Source of the DNA: Nitratireductor arenosus | GTDB lineage: Bacteria > Pseudomonadota > Alphaproteobacteria > Rhizobiales > Rhizobiaceae | Reading direction: 5' to 3' | DNA length: 64,000 nt | Assembly (NCBI RefSeq): GCF_009742725.1 | Contig: NZ_WPHG01000009.1 | Coordinates: 35,689 to 99,688 of the forward strand | Shown: in pieces, positions 7,923 to 16,290 of the stretch | How the letters are laid out: each line of letters starts with the position of its first letter | Numbering within the stretch: position 1 is the first letter of the stretch | Position numbers and translations under genes: made by a program | The notes under the pieces: generated by a model | Databases searched by the model: none | Told to the model about the DNA's origin: nothing | Seen by the model: the letters and a program-made list of their open reading frames with translations, nothing else

Positions 7923-9152
7923 ATGCTTGAAACCCCTGCCCGGATCGAGCCGCTGTTTTTTGACGACGCGGTGCCGACCGTTCTGGCCGATCTTGCAATC
8001 GAGCTGCAGAAGGCCGCCGATGAACTCGGCCGAGGCTTGCATCCGGAGTCCGCTGACGAATTGGCCGATCTCGTACGAGTCATGAATTCGTACTATTCGA
8101 ATTTGATCGAAGGCCACAACACCCGACCTCGAGATATCGAGAGCGCACTGGCTGGCGCCGAGATAGATCCCGAACGTCGTCCCCTCGCCTTGGAGGCGAA
8201 GGCCCATGTTGAAGTTCAGAGGATGATTGACGGCCTCGGGTTGCGCGGCGAGCTGCCGAGCCCGACTTCGATCGATTTCATTCGGTGGGTCCATCGCGCC
8301 TTCTATGACGAGATGCCCGAAGAGTTCCGGTTCATCGACAAACCTGATGGCGCCAAGGCTGAGATTGTTCCCGGCGTGTTCAGGATGTCCACCGAACATG
8401 ATGTCGCTGTCGGCCGCCATCAGCCGCCATCGTCTGACAGGGTGGTGGCTTTTATGGAGTATTTCCAGAAGCGGTTTGCCATGGCCGAAAAGCAGGCGAG
8501 CCTGCGGATCATCGCGATTGCGTCAGCTCATCACCGCCTCAACTACATCCACCCGTTTCCAGACGGTAACGGCCGCGTCAGTCGCCTGATGTCTCACGCC
8601 ATGGCGCTCAAGGCCGGTATTGGAGGCAATGGCCTTTGGTCGATATCTCGTGGTCTCGCTCGTGGCTTGAAAGATCGTGGCGAATACAAGCGCATGATGG
8701 ATCACGCCGACAGCCCCAGAAAAGGTGATCGTGATGGCCGGGGAAATCTTTCGGAATCAGCGCTCAAGGATTTCGTCGAATGGTTCCTTACGGTCGCGCT
8801 CGACCAAGTGCGGTTTTCGACCGCAATGTTCGACCTCGGACGGCTCGATGCCCGCTACCGCGCTCTAATAAAAGATGTCGTCGACGATAAACGAGCGCCT
8901 GATCTCGTGGCGGCCGTATTGCGGCACGGTAGGCTGCCCCGTGGCGAGACGAATTTCGTGCTGAAGACATCCGAGCGCACGGCACGGAACACGCTGTCGG
9001 ATCTCGTCGAGCGCGGGTTTTTGAAATCTGACACTCCGAAGGCACCAGTGCGCATTGCCTTCCCTCTCGATTTCAGGGAACGGTTGTTTCCGAATCTCTT
9101 CACCGATGTCGAACCCAATGTTCCGGAACCGCCTTCACTGTCTTTCAGATGA
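7923..9152 (+). CDS. Fic-family AMP-transferase with class II inhibitory helix and C-terminal winged helix
   Basis: Fic enzymes usually transfer AMP from ATP to a hydroxyl side chain of a target protein. This 409-residue protein carries the complete catalytic motif HPFPDGNGRVSR (residues 210-221) and upstream the inhibitory motif SNLIEG (about residues 59-64), matching the [S/T]xxxE[G/N] glutamate finger of class II Fic proteins. The last 100 residues (from about 325; RTARNTLSDLVERGFL) look like a winged helix. I use ATG 7923; an in-frame TTG at 7896 lies upstream with no better ribosome site. It sits between traR and repA, an unusual place, with no separate antitoxin gene. Target unknown; it may repress its own promoter. 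Confidence 0.88.
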   Translation: MLETPARIEPLFFDDAVPTVLADLAIELQKAADELGRGLHPESADELADLVRVMNSYYSNLIEGHNTRPRDIESALAGAEIDPERRPLALEAKAHVEVQRMIDGLGLRGELPSPTSIDFIRWVHRAFYDEMPEEFRFIDKPDGAKAEIVPGVFRMSTEHDVAVGRHQPPSSDRVVAFMEYFQKRFAMAEKQASLRIIAIASAHHRLNYIHPFPDGNGRVSRLMSHAMALKAGIGGNGLWSISRGLARGLKDRGEYKRMMDHADSPRKGDRDGRGNLSESALKDFVEWFLTVALDQVRFSTAMFDLGRLDARYRALIKDVVDDKRAPDLVAAVLRHGRLPRGETNFVLKTSERTARNTLSDLVERGFLKSDTPKAPVRIAFPLDFRERLFPNLFTDVEPNVPEPPSLSFR

Positions 9153-9297
9153 GTGGAATTTCAGGGGTGACAGCTAGAACGACTCTATCCGGCCCGCTAG
9201 GAAAGTAGGAACACTGCCTTCGGTCAGCCGAATATCGACATGGTCGGCCCTATGCCGCTGTGCAAGCCCTTGTAGCCGCGGCAATAATTGCCGGTGA

Positions 9298-9573
9298 TTA
9301 TGGGACCTTGGACTGGACTTTGACCTCGGCAGTGACGGGTGTGTATCCCCGTCGGATCTTACGCGCGAGCCAGGCCTCGAGCGCTTCGCCGGCTTCAGCG
9401 GCCGACGCATAGAGGTCAAGGCGTTGTCGGCCGAGCGAGCCGATCCGCCCCCATGCGCGCATAAGCGCCAAATCACCGTACAACGACGGTTCTATAGCGA
9501 GTACATAAAACCTCGCAACGTTGCGAGCGCAATCGCGGCGCTCAAGGACGACTTGGAGCTTCGGCTCGACCAT
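9298..9573 (-). CDS. Small WGR-domain protein
   Basis: This 91-residue protein is nearly all one WGR domain: the namesake WGR is at residues 41-43, within RAWGRIGSLGRQRLDLY, followed by a helix (AAEAGEALEAWLARK) and the strand RRGYTPV. WGR domains are nucleic-acid-associated modules found in PARPs and as stand-alone proteins on many rhizobial plasmids; the biological role of the stand-alone form is unknown. It lies on the opposite strand between fic and repA. No partner gene is evident. Confidence 0.8.
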   Translation of the reverse strand: MVEPKLQVVLERRDCARNVARFYVLAIEPSLYGDLALMRAWGRIGSLGRQRLDLYASAAEAGEALEAWLARKIRRGYTPVTAEVKVQSKVP

Positions 9574-10118
9574 GTCTGATTGTCACCGACTTCCGGTGCC
9601 CACGTCCAATTCATTGGCTGAATCGTTTGGGCGCGAGGGATTCACGTCGGTGATAGTTGCCTCTGCCGAGAAAGACGATCGACCGGAGGGAATTGTGGTT
9701 GTCTACTCGCCGCGTCCGCCGGTCCATGATCTTTGAGCCACCGTGGACGCCGTATAGCCGGCTAAGAGTCAGATGTTATCGGTTGAAAGTGAGTCGCCGC
9801 AATGGAGCGGCAGTCGCGCCGACTCACCCAGTTTGACGCAATGCACGACTGTGAAACTTCTCAGGGTTCTGCATGGATCAAGCAAGCGGCACGTGGCATT
9901 GAACGTTCTCTCGGAATGGCCAACGGCGGAGTAAGTAAGCGATTGAAAACGCAATGGAAAGTGTAATCGCCGACGCCGCGGATCCAGACTGTGATGCTCC
10001 GCTGAGTGATCTTATTGGAGTGGACCTGGGCATGTCGTTAAGGTTTCGTTAACCCAAAATCGCTTGCCAGAGAACGGGAATCGCTCATACTGGCGCCAGA
10101 TTGGCCGAAAGGTCGAAT
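9574..10118. other. Non-coding region upstream of repA
   Basis: This 545-bp stretch holds no convincing gene. It should contain the repA promoter and possibly plasmid partition sites. Visible structure includes an inverted repeat GAGTCG...CGACTC at about 9791-9825, the segment GTTAAGGTTTCGTTAAC near 10036, and one site at 9831-9846 that matches the rhizobial parS pattern GTTNNNNGCNNNNAAC at all but one defined base. None is strong enough to call as a functional site. Confidence 0.4.
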
Positions 10119-11348
10119 ATGGCGCTATTTTCTCGTTCGGGGGACAAAGCGGAGATGGCATTTCTCCCAAGTTTTGAGTTTGACGACAAGATCCTTGCCC
10201 AGGGGGCCGAGATCTCGCGCAAGCTCGACCAATTGCGCATCGAGAAGTTTCCGACCGAGGGGCAGAAGACCCTTCGGCGGTTCTCGATGGCCGAAGTCGC
10301 CCACTATCTTGGGATCAGTCCGAACAATCTGAAGCGCCTCCATCTTGAAAAGAAAGGTCCTGAGCCTTTCGTAGGTGCCGGCGGGCGGCGTTTTTACGCG
10401 GCCGAGCAGATGACCGAGCTTCGAGACTATCTCGATAAGCACGGGCGATCGGATTCCAAGAAGTATGTGCCCTACCGCAAACCTGGCGAGAAGCTGCAGG
10501 TCATTGCGGTCGTCAACTTCAAGGGTGGATCGGGAAAGACCACCACCACGGCGCACCTCGCGCAGCATCTGGCGCTCACCGGTCACAGGGTCCTGACGGT
10601 GGATCTCGATCCGCAGGCTTCGCTTTCAGCCCTCCATGGCTTCCAGCCGGAGCTCGACAAGAACCCCTCGCTCTACGACGCGATCCGGTACGACAACCCC
10701 GCCCCGGCCGAAGATGTCATCCGCAAGACGAACTTCCCCTTGCTCGATATCATCCCGGCGAACCTGGAGCTGCAGGAATATGAGTACGAGACGCCGCTTG
10801 CCATGCAGTCTCCGTCTCAGGAAGGAAAGCGGTTCTTCACGAGGGTCGCCCGGGCATTGGATTCGGTCAGTGAGCGCTACGACGTCGTGGTCGTCGATTG
10901 CCCTCCGCAGCTTGGCTATCTGACGCTGTCGGCACTGTCGGCCGCCACCTCGGTTCTGATCACCGTCCACCCGCAGATGCTGGACCTGATGTCCATGAGT
11001 CAGTTTCTGCTGATGCTGGGCAATATCATGAAGTCCATCAAGAATGCTGGCGCGAAGGTCCAGCTGGACTGGCTGCGCTATCTCATCACCCGATACGAGC
11101 CCACGGACATTCCCCAGGCGCAGATGGTCGGCTTCATGCAGTCGATGCTTGCCGAGGAAATCCTGAAAAGCCCGATGCTCAAATCCACGGCGATTTCTGA
11201 CGCCGGCCTCACCAAGCAGACGCTCTATGAGGTCGAGCGATCGAACTTCAATCGCGATACCTATGATCGGGCGATCGACAGCATGGATGCCGTGAACTTC
11301 GAGATTCAGGGGCTGATCCACCAGGCATGGGGGCGGTTACGATGTTGA
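10119..11348 (+). CDS. repA: RepA, ParA-type plasmid partition ATPase
   Basis: RepA partitions repABC plasmids together with RepB and represses the repABC promoter. The 409-residue protein has an N-terminal helix-turn-helix (RRFSMAEVAHYLGISPNNLKR, about residues 45-65) and a deviant Walker A motif KGGSGKTTT near residue 136, followed by DLDPQAS and VVDCPPQLG. I choose ATG 10119, preceded by GAAAGG; an in-frame TTG at 10101 lies upstream. It is first in the repABC operon, with repB 69 bp downstream, and divergent from the traI-trb operon as in Ti-type plasmids. Confidence 0.97.
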   Translation: MALFSRSGDKAEMAFLPSFEFDDKILAQGAEISRKLDQLRIEKFPTEGQKTLRRFSMAEVAHYLGISPNNLKRLHLEKKGPEPFVGAGGRRFYAAEQMTELRDYLDKHGRSDSKKYVPYRKPGEKLQVIAVVNFKGGSGKTTTTAHLAQHLALTGHRVLTVDLDPQASLSALHGFQPELDKNPSLYDAIRYDNPAPAEDVIRKTNFPLLDIIPANLELQEYEYETPLAMQSPSQEGKRFFTRVARALDSVSERYDVVVVDCPPQLGYLTLSALSAATSVLITVHPQMLDLMSMSQFLLMLGNIMKSIKNAGAKVQLDWLRYLITRYEPTDIPQAQMVGFMQSMLAEEILKSPMLKSTAISDAGLTKQTLYEVERSNFNRDTYDRAIDSMDAVNFEIQGLIHQAWGRLRC

Positions 11349-11417
11349 CTGCCGTCAAAACAGCCAAAAAAGCCCACGGTTTCAAGCGCATAAGCCGCAT
11401 AAGGGGGTGCTAGTCAA

Positions 11418-12428
11418 ATGGCGCGGAAAAATCCCTTTGCCAGCATCATGGACAACGGCGACGCTCCCGCTGAGCGCCCAGTTGCACGAGACTACACCTT
11501 CAAGGGGGCATCACGCTCGCTCATAAGCTCGATCGACGAAATGGCGGCCCAGGCAGGCAAGCTGCTCGAGGGTGAGACGATAATTGAGGTTGACCCCGAC
11601 CTGGTGGACCAATCTTTCGCCAACGACCGGCTCAACGTCGATCAGGAAGATTACGAGGCCGACTACGCTCAGGTGTTGGAGTCGATCCGCAGTTCCGGCC
11701 AGAACTCCCCGGCGCTCCTTCGCCCCCACCCGCAGCGGCCCGGCCGCTACATGCTAGTCTTCGGTCGCCTCCGCTGGCGCGCCGCAAAAGAGCTTGGTCT
11801 CAAGCTTCGCGCTGTCATCAAGGATATCTCCGAGCGCGATCATGTGATCGCCCAGGGACAGGAAAACAACGCGCGAGCGAACACGTCCTTCATCGAGAAA
11901 GCACTGTTTGCCGCCGACATCGTTCAGCGGAAATTCGACGAGGACAACGCCACAGCCCTCGCCGCAATCGGTGTCGATCGGCCGACGCTTTCAAAGATGC
12001 TCTCTGTCGCCTCGATGCCCAAGGATCTGCTCGAAGCGATCGGCCGCGCGAAGGCTGTCGGTCGTGATCGCTGGTATGAGCTCAAGCTCCTCCTCGACAA
12101 GCCGGGCAATGTCGACACTGCCTTGGCTCTGGCATCGAGTTCCGATTTTCATGGGATGCCAAGCGAAGCGCGGTTCGATGCGGTCGTCGCGAAGCTGAAG
12201 GCATCCAAGCCGCGCCGCCGTGCCGCGCTGGCGCCATCCAAACGCAGCTGGGCGCCGTCTGATGGGCGTGTCGCCGCGGAGATGGTGGCCAGTGGCAAGA
12301 AATTCACCATCGCCCTCAAGGCGAAGGGGACCGACGCAGCAGCGTTCGGTGACTACCTCTCGGAAAATCTCAGCGAGTTGTATGAGGCCTTCCGTCGGGA
12401 AAAACGAGCAACCACGAACGGAGATTGA
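11418..12428 (+). CDS. repB: RepB, ParB-type centromere-binding protein
   Basis: RepB binds parS-like sites and pairs with RepA for partition and autoregulation. The 336-residue product opens with the family-typical MARKNPFASI and shows the ParB-like nuclease/CTPase-fold core (GRYMLVFGRLRWRAAKELG; GQENNARANTSFIEKA, about residues 108-165), then a helix-turn-helix (ATALAAIGVDRPTLSKML) and a basic C-terminal part. It follows repA by 69 bp and precedes the intergenic region that encodes the antisense RNA controlling repC. Confidence 0.96.
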   Translation: MARKNPFASIMDNGDAPAERPVARDYTFKGASRSLISSIDEMAAQAGKLLEGETIIEVDPDLVDQSFANDRLNVDQEDYEADYAQVLESIRSSGQNSPALLRPHPQRPGRYMLVFGRLRWRAAKELGLKLRAVIKDISERDHVIAQGQENNARANTSFIEKALFAADIVQRKFDEDNATALAAIGVDRPTLSKMLSVASMPKDLLEAIGRAKAVGRDRWYELKLLLDKPGNVDTALALASSSDFHGMPSEARFDAVVAKLKASKPRRRAALAPSKRSWAPSDGRVAAEMVASGKKFTIALKAKGTDAAAFGDYLSENLSELYEAFRREKRATTNGD

Positions 12429-12432
12429 GCGC

Positions 12433-12489
12433 AAAAGAAAAAGGCCCCCGAAACGGCAATTCCGGAAGACCTTCTCTTTAAGTTTGGCG
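12433..12489 (-). ncRNA. repB-repC counter-transcribed RNA (ctRNA)
   Basis: repABC plasmids encode a small antisense RNA between repB and repC that limits repC expression and sets incompatibility. On the minus strand here a -35 TTGACT (12524-12519) and a weak -10 GATTCT (12501-12496) with a 17-bp spacer predict a start near 12489. Transcription toward repB meets a stem with several G-U pairs (12472-12443) and then a T-rich tract (12442-12433), a plausible intrinsic terminator. The deduced RNA is about 57 nt, as expected for the family. Ends are inferred, not measured. Confidence 0.65.
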
Positions 12490-12594
12490 ACTGAGAGAAT
12501 CCCACTTCCGCGAATCATAGTCAAGACCATTCAGGTCGGTTTGAGCGCCGATTCGGCGAGCAGGTTTCTTTTGCCTAGCAATAGGTGAAGGACA

Positions 12595-13938
12595 ATGCAG
12601 ACGCATATCTCAACGACGCCCTTTGGGCGGCGGCCGATGACGCTTGGCATGATTTCAAGCCAGGTGGCCGCAAAGGCAATACCGGCGGACCTCACTGTCC
12701 ACAAATGGCATGTCTTCCAGCACATTAAGGAAGCCCGAGGCGCCTTGGGCGCGACCGATCGCGCACTGGCCATACTTGACGCGCTGCTTTCGTTTCATCC
12801 GGACACGGCACTCTATGGCGACAGCGAGCTGATCGTCTGGCCGTCCAATGAGCAGCTGATCGGCCGCGCCAATGGCATGCCACCTGCGACGCTACGGCGG
12901 CACCTGGCCGTCCTGGTGGAGTGCGGCTTGATCATCCGCAGGGACAGCCCCAACGGCAAGCGCTACGCTCGGAGAGGGCAGGGGGGCGAGATCGAGCAAG
13001 CCTACGGCTTCGACATCTCTCCGATCGTGGCGCGCGCAGCGGAGTTCAAGGAGCTGGCGGAAGTCGTCCGAGCCGAGAAGAAGGCCTATCGGGTCGTTAA
13101 GGAACGGCTAACCATATGCCGCCGCGACATCGTCAAGATGATAGACGCAGGCATTGAGGAAGGCGTTCCGGCAAATTGGGGCAAGGTCCAGCAAACCTAT
13201 CAAGCCATTGTCGGCAAGATTCCCCGTACAGCGCCCCGCCAGGTCCTCGAAGCCATCGCAGCCGAGCTTGAGGATCTCTGGGCTGAAGTGCGGGAGGCAT
13301 TGGAATCATTCGTAAAAACAAAGAATATGAGCGCCAATGAGTCTCATATCGAGCGCCACATACAGAATTCAAAACCAGACTCTAAATCTGAATCTGAAAG
13401 TGGCTTAGGAGAAAGGAATGAAGCGAGCGGCAGCGCAGCGGAAACCGACAACGTGCGGAGCTTGCCGAAGCGCGAGCTGCCGTTGGGCATCGTGCTGGAT
13501 GCCTGCCCGGACATGCTCTGGTTGGTGAAGGGCGGCGGCGGAATCCGCAACTGGCGTGAATTTCTGGCCGCAGCCGAGGTTGCCCGGCCGACCATGGGCA
13601 TCAGCCCGAGCGCCTGGGAGGAAGCGCGAACGGCAATGGGTGAGCAGCAGGCGGCGATTACCATTGCCGCCATCTACCAGCGACAGGACCAGATCAATAG
13701 CGCCGGCGGCTATTTGCGCAGCCTGACCGATCGGGCGAAGGCCGGGAAGTTCTCGGTCTGGCCGATGATCATGGCCTTGCTGCGGGCGAAGCTTGAGGCG
13801 TCCAAAGCTGCCGGAAATGGAGCTGAAGCTGCTGCGGTCGATCTGGAAACGGCGGGGAAGGTCGTTCGCACCGAATCGCGACTGGAAATTAGTGATGCAT
13901 TGCGCCGAAGCCTCGACAAGCCAGGGCGCGGATCGTGA
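12595..13938 (+). CDS. repC: RepC, replication initiator
   Basis: RepC is the initiator of repABC replicons and binds an origin inside its own gene. The 447-residue protein has the conserved N-terminal winged-helix half (TLRRHLAVLVECGLIIRRD; GKRYARR, about residues 95-125), a charged linker, and a C-terminal domain (AITIAAIYQRQDQINSAGGYLRSLTDRA). The ATG is preceded by GGTGAAGG. A dyad CGCCGA-T-TCGGCG (12546-12558) in the leader could be the stem through which the ctRNA influences repC translation or transcription termination. Confidence 0.97.
   Translation: MQTHISTTPFGRRPMTLGMISSQVAAKAIPADLTVHKWHVFQHIKEARGALGATDRALAILDALLSFHPDTALYGDSELIVWPSNEQLIGRANGMPPATLRRHLAVLVECGLIIRRDSPNGKRYARRGQGGEIEQAYGFDISPIVARAAEFKELAEVVRAEKKAYRVVKERLTICRRDIVKMIDAGIEEGVPANWGKVQQTYQAIVGKIPRTAPRQVLEAIAAELEDLWAEVREALESFVKTKNMSANESHIERHIQNSKPDSKSESESGLGERNEASGSAAETDNVRSLPKRELPLGIVLDACPDMLWLVKGGGGIRNWREFLAAAEVARPTMGISPSAWEEARTAMGEQQAAITIAAIYQRQDQINSAGGYLRSLTDRAKAGKFSVWPMIMALLRAKLEASKAAGNGAEAAAVDLETAGKVVRTESRLEISDALRRSLDKPGRGS
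13308..13410. other. Probable origin of replication (oriV) inside repC
   Basis: Within the middle of repC lies a markedly AT-rich stretch in otherwise GC-rich DNA, containing a perfect 7-bp inverted repeat ATATGAG (13325-13331) and CTCATAT (13343-13349). RepABC origins characterised so far lie in an AT-rich, dyad-containing part of repC, so this is the expected place. The strand switch of GGGNAGGG octamers between 7.9 and 13.0 kb supports it. Confidence 0.6.
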
Positions 13939-14025
13939 TGAGCCGAGCGGGTTTGATCGGCGCCATGACCGTGGATAGTGGTGCCGAGCTTGTTGGGAAG
14001 AGCGCCATATGCGAGGATCGAGGAA

Positions 14026-14211
14026 ATGAGAAACGAACACGACCGGGAACCGACGCCCGATGAAACCGCCGGGATGGTGTGGTGGAATTCACTTTCCGAG
14101 GCCGATCGTGCGGATTGGCTGTCGCGCGCCGGCAGCGCTGTTCCAGCCGATGCCTGGGCGGCGTACAAGCGGAGCGGGGATGTTGGTCGTCAGCCGCGGA
14201 TCGTAAACTGA
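14026..14211 (+). CDS. Conserved small hypothetical protein
   Basis: A 61-residue acidic protein with two tryptophans in MVWWNSL and a helical middle (SEADRADWLSRAGS). ATG 14026 is preceded by GAGGAA; a longer frame begins at 13978. It lies just after repC, where small ORFs of this style recur on rhizobial plasmids. I do not recognise a function. It could be a DNA- or replication-associated accessory protein, but nothing in the sequence shows this. Confidence 0.55.
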   Translation: MRNEHDREPTPDETAGMVWWNSLSEADRADWLSRAGSAVPADAWAAYKRSGDVGRQPRIVN

Positions 14212-14250
14212 GGGCTGTCCTGCAGTGAGGTTGACGCGGTAGGGAACCGG

Positions 14251-15181
14251 TCACGGCGCGAGCGGCTCCCCGGCGAGACCAAGCCGGCGGGCCCGATCGA
14301 GCAGGTTCTTGACCGATGAGGCTGACCATTTGGCGCTCCCGCGCGGGGTTCGTTCGTGCAGGCGCTCGAGCTGGGTTGCAATATCGCGGAGCGACAGGTC
14401 CGGGTTAGATTGCGAAATCCCCGCCACCAGGGTCATCAACCGATCTTCAGGAAGCCGGGGAGAGGCTCTATCTAGCAGCTTTGGATCGGCCAGGCGTTCC
14501 GTGACGAGCCATTTCACCGCGCGTCGCAGCCGTTCGGGCGTCCAGTCGACCCCGCGCTGCTTCAGGACCCGTGCGACATCGTCCCAATTGTGGTCGGGGC
14601 GCATCCGGCGCACCGTTGGAAGCCACGCATTCATGTTGGATTGCACGCGTGCGCCATATGAAGCCCGTTGGACCGCGGTCATTTTGGCCAGCGCTTCAGG
14701 TCTGCGCTCCCGGATGCCTGGATTTCCCGGCAGCCGCCCTTTCGATCGCGCCGCGGCGATGCCGGCCTTGGTCCGCTCGGAGATCAGCGCACGCTCGAGC
14801 TGGGCGACGGCGCCGAGGACCTGCAGCGAGAACATGCCCTGCGGCGTTGAGGTGTCGATCGGGTCGCGCAGCGAGCGGAAATGCGCGCCTTTTTCGCTCA
14901 GCTCCTCGATGACGTCGAGCAGATGGCTGACCGAGCGCGCCAGGCGGTCCAGCCGAACCACAACCAGCACGTCGCCGGCGCCGATCTCGCTCATCAGCCG
15001 CGATAGGGCAGGGCGGGCACGTGAAGCGCCCGATCCATGCTCCTGGACGACGACGTTGCAGCCGGCCGCGCAGCTCGATTTCCTGCGCGTCCGTCGCCTG
15101 TTCGTCCGTCGACACACGAGCGTAGCCGATTTGCCGGCCCTGTGGTCGAGCGGAACGTCGATTTTGGGCGTCACGAGCCAT
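14251..15181 (-). pseudogene. Serine recombinase (resolvase/invertase family), frameshifted
   Basis: The N-terminus (from ATG 15181) reads IGYARVSTDEQATDAQEIEL, including the catalytic serine of resolvases. About 38 codons in, the match moves to another frame, which continues AAGCNVVVQEHGSG, VRLDRLARS and then an invertase-like body and a C-terminal helix-turn-helix region to 14251. The expected CTG-CGC-GCG-GCC reads as CTG-CGC-GGC-CGG, so two bases (one GC) are missing near 15061-15071. Either the gene is dead, the site is recoded, or the sequence has an error. The full family protein would be about 310 residues. Such recombinases resolve plasmid multimers or move transposons. Confidence 0.8.
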
Positions 15182-15344
15182 TTGCTGCGTTTCTCAGCGT
15201 GGAAAAGGAGTGATTGTACAAACACGGAAGTTATCAGCAAACGATCGGTTGGAGACGCATCGGCTTCCGAACTTGAAAATAGCCGAGGAGTGTCATATCT
15301 TTTGCACAGTAAATGCGACTATGTGTATGACAGGATGGAATCCT

Positions 15345-15734
15345 ATGGGCCAGGCCCTCAAGATACCCGTGCAGAATGAACCTTTGGTTTTGTCCTATAT
15401 GGACCGGGCCGGGAAAATTGCCATCAACCAAGTGGCGGACGGCTTTGGAATGTCCAAGGGCCAATTGGCCGAGACGGCCGGCCTTGCCCGCGAAACCCTC
15501 TATCGGTTGGAGCGCAGCCGCACGATAAAGACCCAGGGGCGTCTACGTGAAATGCTCGAGATCATCAGTCGCGTGACGGAATGGGCGGGCGGAAAGGAAC
15601 AGGCGATGGCCTGGTACCGAGCCCAGCCGCTGCCGGCATTCGGTGGTCGCACCGCCGAAGCCCTCGTGAAGGAAGGCAAAGCCGCTGCCGTTCGCGATTA
15701 TCTGGATCATATGGCCCTCGGCGGCTTTGCGTGA
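15345..15734 (+). CDS. Xre/MbcA/ParS-type antitoxin
   Basis: This is the antitoxin of a RES-Xre pair: an N-terminal helix-turn-helix (SKGQLAETAGLARETLYRLERS, about residues 35-56 in part) and the C-terminal toxin-binding domain (AMAWYRAQPLPAFGGRTAEA; GKAAAVRDYLDHMALGGFA). Of several in-frame starts I use ATG 15345, which has GGATGGA eight bases upstream and gives 129 residues, normal for the family. It overlaps the toxin gene by four bases (GTGA), the usual translational coupling of type II modules. The antitoxin normally represses the operon as a complex with the toxin. Confidence 0.85.
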   Translation: MGQALKIPVQNEPLVLSYMDRAGKIAINQVADGFGMSKGQLAETAGLARETLYRLERSRTIKTQGRLREMLEIISRVTEWAGGKEQAMAWYRAQPLPAFGGRTAEALVKEGKAAAVRDYLDHMALGGFA

Positions 15735-16249
15735 GGTTCGTCAGAACCTGCTATAGGGCACATGATCCGCGTTGGGCCTTCAAGCCGACTTCCGGTGAGG
15801 GAGCCGCGATCAGGGGTGCGCGCTTCAATCCCAAAGGTGTGCCAGCGCTATATCTGGGGCTCACCATCATGACGGCGGTCAAAGAAGCCAATCAAGGCTT
15901 TGCGCATCGGATCGACCCCTGTGTGCTGTGCTCCTATGAGGTCGATTGCGAGGGCATCGCAGACCTGACGACCGAGCAGGGGAGGGGAGAATTTTCCGTC
16001 GCGCTCGAGGACATGGCCTGCGCTTGGGCAACGGTCCTCAGCGACGGCGAGCGTCCTGCATCCTGGTCCATCTATGACCAACTGCGGCTTCAAGGCATTG
16101 CCGGTATTCTGGTTCCGAGTTTTGCTCCGGGTGCCGAGACAGAAGATCGCAACCTAGTGCTTTGGGACTGGGGTCCGGATCTTCCGCACAAGGTGACTGT
16201 ATTCGACCCGAGCGGCCGGCTGCCGAAGGACCAGTTGTCCTGGCGATGA
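15731..16249 (+). CDS. RES-domain toxin (NAD+-degrading family)
   Basis: RES toxins arrest growth by breaking down NAD+ unless bound by the Xre antitoxin encoded upstream. The protein starts at GTG 15731, overlapping the antitoxin stop, and is 172 residues long. The conserved features are in place: Arg and Tyr in VRTCYRAHD, GARFNPKGVPALYLG, and Glu in AVKEANQG, then the Ser-containing ASWSIYDQLRLQGIAG. The pair sits 1.8 kb from repC beside recombinase genes, so a plasmid-stabilising role is likely, though it could belong to a mobile segment. Confidence 0.88.
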   Translation: MRFVRTCYRAHDPRWAFKPTSGEGAAIRGARFNPKGVPALYLGLTIMTAVKEANQGFAHRIDPCVLCSYEVDCEGIADLTTEQGRGEFSVALEDMACAWATVLSDGERPASWSIYDQLRLQGIAGILVPSFAPGAETEDRNLVLWDWGPDLPHKVTVFDPSGRLPKDQLSWR

Positions 16250-16290
16250 AGCAATTGCGGAAGGACAGAGGGAGCTTTCGGACGGAGGCG

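Noticed and set aside
9572..9736. A 54-codon plus-strand ORF starting inside the WGR gene start
   Set aside because: No recognisable motif or ribosome site, and it overlaps a better-supported gene.
9831..11393. Near-matches to the rhizobial parS pattern GTTNNNNGCNNNNAAC at 9831-9846 and 11378-11393
   Set aside because: Each misses one defined base; no exact match was found by eye, so I do not call centromere sites.
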